Shown here: positions 44,542 through 52,155 of the stretch, one piece after another
How positions within the stretch are numbered: the first letter of the stretch is position 1
Layout: the number at the start of each line of letters is the position of its first letter
Assembly (NCBI RefSeq): GCF_000374445.1
Contig: NZ_KB894404.1
Span: forward strand, 1-64,000
Source of the DNA: Actinokineospora enzanensis DSM 44649
GTDB lineage: Bacteria; Actinomycetota; Actinomycetes; Mycobacteriales; Pseudonocardiaceae
DNA length: 64,000 nucleotides
Reading direction: 5' to 3'
The notes under the pieces: model-generated
The model's database searches: none
What the model was told of the DNA's origin: nothing
Seen by the model: the letters and a program-made list of their open reading frames with translations, nothing else
Made by a program: the position numbers and the translations under genes

Positions 44542-46416
44542 TCAGCAGCTGGTGGTCGTGTCGCCTGCGTCGACGGTGCAGGTGTCGGTGCCGAGTCCGC
44601 CGTTGGCGGTGTCGCCGCCGACGCCGTCCTGGACGTCGATGGTGTCGTTGCCGTTGGAACCGCTCATGGTGTCGGTGCCGTCGTGGTCGACCAGGACGTC
44701 GTTGCCGGGGCCGCCGTAGATGTGGTCGTTGCCGTTGTCGAACAGGTACAGCAGCGACCCGAGCAGGGTCTCGCCGTAGTTGGTGTCGTTGCCCGCCTCG
44801 CCGTAGAGGTAGTCGGCGCCGTTGCCGCCCCCGATGACGTCGTCGCCGTCGCCGCCGTGGATCACGTCGTCGCCGTTTCCGCCGTCGATCGTGTCGTTGC
44901 CCGCGCCGCCGTAGATGACGTCGTCGCCGTTTCCGCCGTTGATCGTGTCGTCACCGCCCAGTCCGCAGATGACGTCGGCGCCGTTGGTGCCGTTGAGGGT
45001 GTCGTTGCCGGGTGTGCCGGTGATGGTGCAGCCCAACGCGTTGTTCACGGTGGTGGACTCGGCGTCGGTGTTGTTGCCTGCGTTCGGGTCGGTTTCAGTG
45101 GCCGACACGGTCGACGTGGCGGTGATCGTGCCGGTGGCCGACGGGGTGACCGAGATCGTCACGGTCGCCGAACCCGATACCGCGACGGCGCCGAGAGCGC
45201 AGGACACGGTCGGCGCGGACACCGTGCACGAGCCCTGTGATGAGGTGGCGGAGTTGATGGTGCGGTTGGCGCCGGACAGGGTGGTGGACACCGTCACCCC
45301 GGTCGCCCCGAGCGGTCCGGCGTTGGCCACGCTCACGGTGTAGGTGTAGGGGTCACCGCCGAGAGCGACCGGGTCCGTGGAGTCGGCCACCGACACCGAC
45401 AGGTCGGCGTCGATCACGGGCGCCGGGCCGATGACGATGGCGGTGGCGGCGTGGAATCCGCTGAGGGTGCCGGTCACGGTGTTGGTGGCGGTGTCGATCA
45501 CGGACGCGGTGCTGCCATGGGTCGCGTAGGCGGTGCTGCCGTCCGCCGACACCGCGACGCCGCTCGGGTACGAGCCGACCGACACGGTGGCGGTCACGGT
45601 GTTGGTGGCGGTGTTGACGACCGACACGGAGCTGCCGAGCAGGTTCGTGACGTAGGCCGTGCCGCCGGACGGGGTGAGCGCGACCGCGCTCGGGAAGGAG
45701 CCCACCGGGATCGTCGTGCTGATCACGTTGGTGGCGGTGTTGATCACGACCAGGTTGTTGTTGTCCCGGTCGGTCGCGTACAGCATGGTACCGGCGGGGT
45801 TGACCTCCACCGCGGAGACGCTGCCGCCGATCGGGATGACCGCGATCACGGTGTTGGTGGCGGTATCGATCACCCGGACCGCGGCCTGGTCACCGACGTA
45901 GGCGCGGGTGCCCGCGGGGTTGTAGGTGACCGACAGCGGGAAGTCGAGTCCGGGGATCGTCGCGGTGACGGTGTTGGTCGCGGTGCTGATCACCGACACG
46001 GAGTTGTCGCTGGCGTTGGTGACGTAGGCAGACTGGCCGTCGGGGTTGATCGCTATCCCGCCGGAGTTGCGACCGACCCCGATCGTGGCGGTCACGGTGT
46101 TGGTGCCGGTGTCGATCACCGAGACCGTGCCGTTGACGATGCCGTTGGCGGAGTTGGCGACATAGACCCGTGCGCCGTCCGGGGTGATCGCCTCGTCGTC
46201 GGGCTGCGACCCGACCGGGACCGTCGCGGTGATCGTGCCGGTCGCCGCGTTCACGACCGAGACCGTGTTGGTGCTCTGGTTGGCCACGTAGAGCGTGCCG
46301 GTCGCCGCGGCCTGCGCAGGCGAACCGGTCACCACCGACAGCGCGGCGGCGACGATGGCCGCGCCGAGGCCGAGCGCGCCCCAGCGTCGTTGTTGTTCCT
46401 GCGTGTGTCGAGTCAC
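44542..46416 (-). CDS. secreted YVTN beta-propeller protein with RTX-type repeats
   Basis: A 624-residue exported protein. Signal peptide about 1-37; then about seven YVTN-type blades (about 38-330) with repeats of the kind ATNTVTATIPVG; then a DUF11-like domain (about 345-455); then hemolysin-type calcium-binding repeats (about 470-600) such as GGNGDDVIYGG. The calcium repeats fold after export. The protein likely acts as a surface or extracellular adhesin or binding protein. GTG 46416 is chosen: GAAGAAGG precedes it and a signal peptide follows. The repeats at DNA level are a candidate for copy-number variation. Confidence 0.88.
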   Translation of the reverse strand: MTRHTQEQQRRWGALGLGAAIVAAALSVVTGSPAQAAATGTLYVANQSTNTVSVVNAATGTITATVPVGSQPDDEAITPDGARVYVANSANGIVNGTVSVIDTGTNTVTATIGVGRNSGGIAINPDGQSAYVTNASDNSVSVISTATNTVTATIPGLDFPLSVTYNPAGTRAYVGDQAAVRVIDTATNTVIAVIPIGGSVSAVEVNPAGTMLYATDRDNNNLVVINTATNVISTTIPVGSFPSAVALTPSGGTAYVTNLLGSSVSVVNTATNTVTATVSVGSYPSGVAVSADGSTAYATHGSTASVIDTATNTVTGTLSGFHAATAIVIGPAPVIDADLSVSVADSTDPVALGGDPYTYTVSVANAGPLGATGVTVSTTLSGANRTINSATSSQGSCTVSAPTVSCALGAVAVSGSATVTISVTPSATGTITATSTVSATETDPNAGNNTDAESTTVNNALGCTITGTPGNDTLNGTNGADVICGLGGDDTINGGNGDDVIYGGAGNDTIDGGNGDDVIHGGDGDDVIGGGNGADYLYGEAGNDTNYGETLLGSLLYLFDNGNDHIYGGPGNDVLVDHDGTDTMSGSNGNDTIDVQDGVGGDTANGGLGTDTCTVDAGDTTTSC

Positions 46417-46975
46417 GTGCGCCTTCTTCCTGGAAAAGTGCGGCAGTGATTTCGGATGGGCGACGAAAGCGCGACACCCGGCTCGTACAAATATCACCAC
46501 AGATGCCGAAGTTCTATAAGAAGGTCGCCCTTCGCCCGGGCGCGAGCATAGAGTCACCTTTTTGGCTTAACGCTCGAAGGTTGGGCCATTGGTTGGGTAG
46601 CAACAGGAAATCAAGGGTTCGCCCGACTGTCACCCGCCGCGCTATCGGTTTTTTTCACACCGGACTCGACCGGTTTCGGATCAGTGAGGAAGCCTTGACA
46701 TGAACCGTACCGAAACTGCATCGGTCCATCCTGTCGCGAGTGCAGTAGTTATCCACTTGGTCGATCAGTCGCACAAAAGTTTTCACACAGTGGGCCTGTC
46801 CGTGGAGGACCTGTGCCCGTCGTGGGATCGAGGCGGGACCGGCGCCGTCGTCATCGGAACGTGTGGTCTTCGTGGCGGGATCGGGTGATCGGGGCCGTTG
46901 GCGGGTGAAGTCCGCCCGTGAGTGTGGCCAGGCTTGGTGGGGTCAGCGTGTACCGATTCGTCCGAGGGGTTGACC
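46417..46975. other. 559-bp intergenic region, relatively AT-rich
   Basis: Lies between divergent genes and probably holds both promoters. Its first 350 nt are visibly less GC-rich than the rest of the window, with T-runs such as ggtttttttcac. A 62-codon reading from 46700 exists with a GAGGAA upstream, but composition and lack of similarity do not support it. A lone TTATCCACT (46748) resembles the DnaA-box-like motif of elements A-D without their TAGAAT box. Confidence 0.45.
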
Positions 46976-47590
46976 GTGTCGCCGACCGCCGCGTCCACAA
47001 CCGAGCTGCCGATGTCGTTCTCGGTGCCGGAGCAGTTCCACGAGGTCGACTTCACGGTGTCCGCGGAGGACAACACCAACAAGTTGATCGACAAGTTGAA
47101 CATGGTGAACCCGAGACCGTCGGACGAGCAGATCGCGCACGCGGTGCTGGCCCAACAGGCGATGTACGAGATGTTGGCCGCGGCGGGCGCGGTGTGGGCG
47201 GGCATCCTGCTGTGCCGACCCGAGGGCGAGGGCCACCTGAGCTCGGTCATGCTGACCGTCACCGCGCGGCCGAGCGAATTGGCGAACGAGCAGACAGTGC
47301 ACCGGTTGGCGCGGACGATGGGGGCGATCTACCCGGACGCTGAGGTCGGGGTGGTGCGGCTGCCGTGCGGGGACGCGGTGGTGCTCACCGAGGAGGCCAA
47401 GGTCGACCGACCGGTAAACCTGCTGGTCGACGGTGGTGGTCCCACGCGGGTGCGGCAGATGCACGTGTTCGTGCCCATCCCCGACCGCTACGCGATGGCG
47501 GATTTCGCGGTCGCCACGGAGAACATCCCGCAGTGGGACGAGTGTGTCGACATCGTCGGCGCGGTGTGCAAGACCATCGAGTTCGCCTGA
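46976..47590 (+). CDS. unrecognised protein, first gene of a two-gene module
   Basis: A 204-residue soluble protein without signal peptide. It appears as an alpha/beta protein with the hydrophobic segment EMLAAAGAVWAGILLC (about 60-75) and an ordered end VFVPIPDRYAMADFAV. I do not recognise the family. GTG 46976 has GAGGGG 6 nt upstream; TTG 46970 is an alternative. It ends 13 nt before the next gene, so the two are one operon. As a small protein encoded just before a large one with a hydrophobic core, it could be a chaperone, immunity or adaptor protein (inference). Confidence 0.7.
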   Translation: MSPTAASTTELPMSFSVPEQFHEVDFTVSAEDNTNKLIDKLNMVNPRPSDEQIAHAVLAQQAMYEMLAAAGAVWAGILLCRPEGEGHLSSVMLTVTARPSELANEQTVHRLARTMGAIYPDAEVGVVRLPCGDAVVLTEEAKVDRPVNLLVDGGGPTRVRQMHVFVPIPDRYAMADFAVATENIPQWDECVDIVGAVCKTIEFA

Positions 47591-47603
47591 TCAGGGGTTG
47601 GAC

Positions 47604-49043
47604 ATGCAGACGTTGTACCGGACCATCGATGGCAACGGGTACTTCCCGATGCCGACCCTCGGTTACCAGGCGGGTGGCGACGACCAGATCGTGGCCGCTG
47701 TGCACTCCAAACTCGGCATGTACACCGCCGACGAGCAGATGTCGCTGCGGATCTGGGGGTGGAAACCGGACGCACTGCGCGACGAGGACCGCTACCACAT
47801 CGACCAACTCATCCGGATCTTCCTCTACCAGGAGGAGCGCATCCTGGCCGCGTTGCGCCGCTTGGACCACGACCTCGCGGCGCTGAGGGAGTCCTCGGCG
47901 GAAACGGCCGAGGCGATCGATGCCTTCACCCAGAGCCTTTACGACCGCCGCGCCACCCTGGTGGCGGAGATCGAGGCTGCGGAAGAGGCCCGGTACCAGA
48001 AGCGCGTTGAGGAGTACCGCGAGTTCGGCAAGAGGCCCCCGCGCGAGATACCGCCCAAGGACGGCGAGTGGTTCAGGTTGCGCGCACCGGCGGGCGCGAT
48101 CATCGACCTCACCGACCCGGAGGTCGCCCGCGACCTCGGCCACGTGGCCTCCTTGGCCAGGGGTGGAATGTCGTTCGGCCGCTGCGGTATGTGGCGGCTC
48201 AAGGACGTCGGCTACGGCTCCGACCGCATCCCGCACGACGCGCTGCGCGCGTTGGTGGATCTGGTGTTGGCGGTGCAGGCGGAGTACCAGTTGCAGTCGC
48301 TGCTTCTGGACCGCGAGTTCGACCGGCTCATCGACACCCGCGGCGCCGAGTACGACTACCTCCTCGCCAAAGCCGAGGCGGAGAAGGCCGCGTCCACCGG
48401 GTGGGGCATTCTCGGTGACATCCTCGGCATCGTCTCCGCGGTGACCGGTGTCCTCGCGCTGATCCCGGTGCTCGCGCCGATCATGGGCCCGGTCGCGTTG
48501 ATCACTGCGGCCGGATCGCTGGCGGCGAACACCGTCGACGCCGTGCTCAAGGGCGACTGGGACGCCGCGACCGTCGTCGGACTCGGCGCGGACGCGCTGG
48601 GCGCCATCCCGTTCGTCGGCGCCGTGGGCAAGGCCGCCAAAGCGGGCAAGGCCGCGATGAAGTCCGTCGGCAAGGTCTCCGTCGCGACCAAATCGGCGGG
48701 CCGGGCGTTCCTCGCCGCCTCGGTCAAGTCCTCCGGCGACGTCGGCAAGATCGCCAACTACCTTGGCACCCGCGGCGCGAAGCTCGTCGGCGCGAGCGCC
48801 AAGAACGGCAAGATCGCTGCCAAGGTGCTCAAAGGCGCCGTGGACCTCGCCACCCAGATCCCCACCGCGATCAGCCTCGGCGTCGACGACGACGCGGTCG
48901 ACGTCGCCGAGAACACCGCGGCGGGCTTGGAGATCGGCCACCACACGCTCAACAAGGTCGGCGACTGGGTCGAGATGGGCGCCGAGATGTACCGCCGCAA
49001 CGGCCGCTCCTCGCTGCGCCGCCTCGCAGGCGCCCTCGCCTGA
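47604..49043 (+). CDS. unrecognised 479-aa protein with hydrophobic core, second gene of module
   Basis: No signal peptide. An N-terminal domain (about 1-110) contains a coiled-coil-like stretch around residue 75-130; a middle domain to about 265; then a strongly hydrophobic Gly/Ala/Val-rich segment (about 272-325), followed by a Lys/Ala/Gly-rich stretch (about 330-405) and the C-terminal module LEIGHHTLNKVGDWVEMGAE (about 442-461). The hydrophobic and Lys/Ala-rich parts resemble linkers of large secreted toxins of Gram-positive bacteria, but no toxin domain is recognised. ATG 47604. A decayed inverted copy of its last 32 codons lies at 43696. Confidence 0.75.
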   Translation: MQTLYRTIDGNGYFPMPTLGYQAGGDDQIVAAVHSKLGMYTADEQMSLRIWGWKPDALRDEDRYHIDQLIRIFLYQEERILAALRRLDHDLAALRESSAETAEAIDAFTQSLYDRRATLVAEIEAAEEARYQKRVEEYREFGKRPPREIPPKDGEWFRLRAPAGAIIDLTDPEVARDLGHVASLARGGMSFGRCGMWRLKDVGYGSDRIPHDALRALVDLVLAVQAEYQLQSLLLDREFDRLIDTRGAEYDYLLAKAEAEKAASTGWGILGDILGIVSAVTGVLALIPVLAPIMGPVALITAAGSLAANTVDAVLKGDWDAATVVGLGADALGAIPFVGAVGKAAKAGKAAMKSVGKVSVATKSAGRAFLAASVKSSGDVGKIANYLGTRGAKLVGASAKNGKIAAKVLKGAVDLATQIPTAISLGVDDDAVDVAENTAAGLEIGHHTLNKVGDWVEMGAEMYRRNGRSSLRRLAGALA

Positions 49044-49405
49044 CCACACTGTGCTAACAACCGGCTCTGCGGTGCAGAAATCAGCAACGACGCCCACCTG
49101 GGGCGAGTCAACACAAGGCCAACCACTCGAACGAGAGATTGGTTCAAGTTCGTTGCGTCCAATGATGAATTCATGCATTGTCACAACCGCGCGCACCACC
49201 TGGCAGGAAGCGCACTCGCCCGGGGCGGCGGTCAGTGGAGACCCGTGCTGGACGCCGAGGCGTTGGCGCCCGCGGCCAGGCGCGATCGGGTGGATCTGTC
49301 GACGTGGTAACCAAAGGGAAACACCCAGGGTGGCGCCGGTAAGTAGGGAACAATCCGGGTGCGCGATCATCTCTGGTGCTGGTGCGATCGCGGTGTGAGG
49401 TGGCC
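49044..49405. other. 362-bp gap with a possible gene remnant
   Basis: From about 49170 to 49310 one plus-strand frame reads like the end of a protein (AGSALARGGGQWRPVLDAEA, then ALAPAARRDRVDLSTW and a stop), but it has no start or ribosome binding site. It may be the 3' scar of a lost gene at the right edge of the accessory region. Nothing else is supported. Confidence 0.35.
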
Positions 49406-50440
49406 ATGCTGATGGGCATGCTGCTTGCCACGGAATTGACCCAGCCGACTGTCCGCGCCTTCGTCGATGCTCTGCGCGAGCGGGACAACCGGGTGTTGGC
49501 CGATGCCACCTCGGATGACTTCATGTTCATCACCTCCGATTTCGACGACGACGCCGATCTCTTGATGGGCAACCTCAGCGAGTTCCTGCACGCTGAGGCG
49601 GTGCTCGCGGTGACCGATCAGAGTGCGGACGGTCTGACGTTGACCGGGCTCACGAGTTGGTGCCTGCATTTCGTCGGCGTTCGATGGACGTTCGAGGTGG
49701 AAGACGAGAAGGTGGAACGACTGAATATCGCCCGGGTGTCGCTCGCGGAGGCGGATCGGGCGCAGGCCGACGCCGAACTGCGGGGGCTGGTCGAACAGGC
49801 GCGCATCGAGACGTTTGAGACCGCCCGTGATAGCAACGGTCGTACTCACACCCGGGGCAAACTCCGTCGTACGTCGATGGGGCACGGCCACTACAAGGTG
49901 TCGGCGTGGACAGTGGGCGCGCTCGGTGGGATCAGTTGGATCATCACCGACGAGCGGCTGTCCGATCCGGACGTCTACCGCGCACTGCGCAGCCCCGAGT
50001 CAGGAGAGCGCACCGACAGCGAGAGGTACCACAAGGTCGAGTCCCACCTCGACCTCATCCTGGGCTGGGACGACGACTCGTACCAGAAGGCGACGGTGTC
50101 TTTCCACGCCACGCCGCTGCGCTGGGACGCGGTGATGTGGCTGTCGGAGAACCTGCACCTGGTCGATGCGGCTGTACCGGTGGTCTGGGGAACACTGACC
50201 CTGACCGGCCCCGACGGCAATGTGGTCAGCACCGAGGAGGTCACGGCAAAGGGCGCAAAGCCGCCATACCCACTGTCGTTCACCCGCGAGTTCGCCCTCG
50301 CCGACCTACCGCTCGGCCGCTACACCATCACGTTCACCAACGCGGTCAAGGCAGGTGGCTACGGGGCGCACGGCGAAGACGCCGCCTCCGCTCGGATCAA
50401 CATGGCGGACTACACCATCACCTTCACCGTCGGCGCCTGA
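49406..50440 (+). CDS. NTF2/SnoaL-like N-terminal domain protein of unknown function
   Basis: A 344-residue protein without signal peptide. Residues about 5-115 fit the SnoaL/NTF2 cone fold (helix then beta strands; DNRVLADATSDDF at 27-39). The remainder is beta-rich with no known motif and ends in an immunoglobulin-like pattern (GTLTLTGPDG, ADYTITFTVGA). ATG 49406 is chosen; in-frame ATGs at 49412 and 49418 are possible. It stands alone beside the two-gene module and ahead of the MerR gene. Confidence 0.65.
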   Translation: MLMGMLLATELTQPTVRAFVDALRERDNRVLADATSDDFMFITSDFDDDADLLMGNLSEFLHAEAVLAVTDQSADGLTLTGLTSWCLHFVGVRWTFEVEDEKVERLNIARVSLAEADRAQADAELRGLVEQARIETFETARDSNGRTHTRGKLRRTSMGHGHYKVSAWTVGALGGISWIITDERLSDPDVYRALRSPESGERTDSERYHKVESHLDLILGWDDDSYQKATVSFHATPLRWDAVMWLSENLHLVDAAVPVVWGTLTLTGPDGNVVSTEEVTAKGAKPPYPLSFTREFALADLPLGRYTITFTNAVKAGGYGAHGEDAASARINMADYTITFTVGA

Positions 50441-50520
50441 TCCCACCCACACGAAGTCACTATGCGGACCACTGCCCCTGAGGTGCTTCGCGTGGCAGTC
50501 CGGCGATGCGTGGAGGGACG

Positions 50521-50922
50521 TCAGTCCTGGGTGTCGACCAGGGTCGCGAGTCGGGCCCGGTAGTTCGGGCAGGTCGTGATGTCCTCGTGTGAGCAGTTCA
50601 ACCCGGCTTCCACGAGTTCGAGCGCGGACCGCAATGCCGCCATCCTGGCCTGGAGCGCGCGCTGGTTGCGGCGGAGTATGTCCTTGCGGGCCGCCGGGTC
50701 GCACGCGGCGAGGAATGTGCGGATGTCCGGTAGTGACAGGCCTGCCTCCTTCGCGCGCACGATCGACGCCACTCGGAACAGGTCGTCGCGGGTGTAGCGG
50801 CGGCGGCCGCCGGTGACGCGGCCGGGGGAGAGCAGGCCGACCGACTCCCAGTGGCGCAGGACGTGGGTCGGCAGGCCGAAGTGGTCGGCAACCTCGCCGA
50901 TCGTCATCGGGGTTGACTTCAT
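50521..50922 (-). CDS. MerR family transcriptional regulator
   Basis: A 133-residue regulator. The winged helix-turn-helix (about 6-75) begins MTIGEVADHFGLPTHVLRHW; a coiled-coil dimer helix follows, then Cys residues in LNCSHEDITTCPN that might bind a metal or thiol. ATG 50922 lies inside the palindrome at 50915-50936, with a TAATGT -10-like box on this strand ending 4 nt before it, so the transcript may be leaderless and autoregulated. Divergent from the methyltransferase gene 20 nt away, its likely target. Confidence 0.92.
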   Translation of the reverse strand: MKSTPMTIGEVADHFGLPTHVLRHWESVGLLSPGRVTGGRRRYTRDDLFRVASIVRAKEAGLSLPDIRTFLAACDPAARKDILRRNQRALQARMAALRSALELVEAGLNCSHEDITTCPNYRARLATLVDTQD

Positions 50923-50936
50923 GTCGACATTAAGTC
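50915..50936. promoter_or_regulatory. 22-bp palindrome between MerR and methyltransferase genes
   Basis: Pairs 20 of 22 positions around the centre tcga; half site GACTTNATGT. It covers the MerR start codon and ends 5 nt before the methyltransferase ATG. The position and symmetry fit a MerR-type operator serving both divergent genes. Confidence 0.65.
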
Positions 50937-50941
50937 CGAGC

Positions 50942-51646
50942 ATGGTGGGCATGTCCAGCCTGCTTGCCGTACTCGACGCCGGTGACGCGCAGCCCGCGGC
51001 CGTCCGGCTCCGCGCCCGGTCCTACGACCTGCTCGGCGACCTCCCCGGACAGACCGTGGTCGACGTCGGTTGCGGTGGCGGCCGCGCGGTCGCCGAACTG
51101 GCCGAACGCGGCGCAGGCGCGATCGGCGTCGACCCCGGTCCCGAGATGATCGCCGCCGCCCGGAAGCGTTTCCCGTCCGGCGAGTTCCGCCACGGTGACG
51201 CCTACGACCTGCCGCTTGAGTCCGGATCGGTCACCGGCTACCGCGCCGACAAGGTGCTGCACCTGCTCGACGACCCGGCGCGCGCCATGGCCGAGGCCCG
51301 CCGGGTACTGGCGCCGGGCGGCCGGATCGCGCTGCTCGGTTCGGACTGGGACACGATCGTCATCGACTCGGACGACCCGGCGACCACCCGCCGCCTGGTC
51401 CACGCGAAGGCCGACTCGTTCCCGTCCCCGCGCATCGCCCGCCGCCACCGCAACCTGCTGCTCGACGCCGGGTTCACCGATCCGGTCGTCGAGGTGCACA
51501 CGCTCGTGCTCACCGACGACACCGCGCTCGCCCTCGTCCACCGGATCACCGACGACCCCGCCTGGCTCGCCGAGCAGACCGAACGTCACCGCACGGACCG
51601 GATCTTCGTCGCCATCCCGATGTTCCTGGTGGCGGCCCAGGGGTAG
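50942..51646 (+). CDS. class I SAM-dependent methyltransferase
   Basis: A 234-residue methyltransferase of the UbiE/Methyltransf_11 type. SAM motif I is VVDVGCGGGRA (about 35-45), followed by the acidic GVDPGPEM and the post-motif LAPGGRIALLGSDW. Substrate unknown. ATG 50942 or 50951 can start it; no clear ribosome binding site precedes either, consistent with a leaderless message. Divergent from and probably controlled by the MerR gene. Confidence 0.9.
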   Translation: MVGMSSLLAVLDAGDAQPAAVRLRARSYDLLGDLPGQTVVDVGCGGGRAVAELAERGAGAIGVDPGPEMIAAARKRFPSGEFRHGDAYDLPLESGSVTGYRADKVLHLLDDPARAMAEARRVLAPGGRIALLGSDWDTIVIDSDDPATTRRLVHAKADSFPSPRIARRHRNLLLDAGFTDPVVEVHTLVLTDDTALALVHRITDDPAWLAEQTERHRTDRIFVAIPMFLVAAQG

Positions 51647-51664
51647 GGGCGCCTTCCGGAGCGG

Positions 51665-52066
51665 TCAGCGGAGAATCCGGCTCCGGCCGCGGAACTCCGC
51701 GACCACTTCCGTCCCACGCGTCACGGTCACGTCGTAGATGCCGCTGCGCCCATACCGGGTCCGTTCCTCCGCCCGCGCCACCAGCACGTCCCCCAACCGC
51801 ACCGGCGCGACGAACGTGATGTCCGCCCCCGCGGCCACCGTCACCGGTCCGTGGCTGTTGCAGGCGCACGCGAAAGCGGTGTCGGCGAGCAGGAACACAT
51901 ACCCGCCGTGACCGATGTCGTGGCCGTTCACCATGTTCTCGGTCACCGGCATGGTGACCTCGGCCCAGCCGAGCCCGGCCGACCGCAGCGTGATGCCGAG
52001 GGCGCCGGAGGCACGGTCGTCGGCCAGCATGCGGGTCACCGGGTCGGGGGTCACGCTGTCATCCAA
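51665..52066 (-). CDS. paaI: PaaI-type acyl-CoA thioesterase
   Basis: A 133-residue hotdog-fold thioesterase. NGHDIGHGGYVFLLADTAFA (about 47-66) carries the PaaI motif with the catalytic Asp and Gly-Gly. PaaI hydrolyses aryl-CoA esters that accumulate in phenylacetate breakdown, but no other paa genes are present here, so it may clear other CoA esters. ATG 52066. Divergent from icmF, 89 nt away. Confidence 0.9.
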   Translation of the reverse strand: MDDSVTPDPVTRMLADDRASGALGITLRSAGLGWAEVTMPVTENMVNGHDIGHGGYVFLLADTAFACACNSHGPVTVAAGADITFVAPVRLGDVLVARAEERTRYGRSGIYDVTVTRGTEVVAEFRGRSRILR

Positions 52067-52155
52067 GCACGGCGTGTCGGATACCCCACAGGTGGTTGCA
52101 CGTCCGAAAGTAGGAAGCCAGACTATTCACAGGACCCACCCATCCGGAGGCCACC

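Noticed and set aside
46748-46756. TTATCCACT as a fifth dispersed element
   Set aside because: Lacks the TAGAAT box, the spacing and the palindrome of elements A-D.
46700-46888. 62-codon reading in the AT-richer gap
   Set aside because: Has a GAGGAA upstream but no similarity, and it lies in a likely promoter region.
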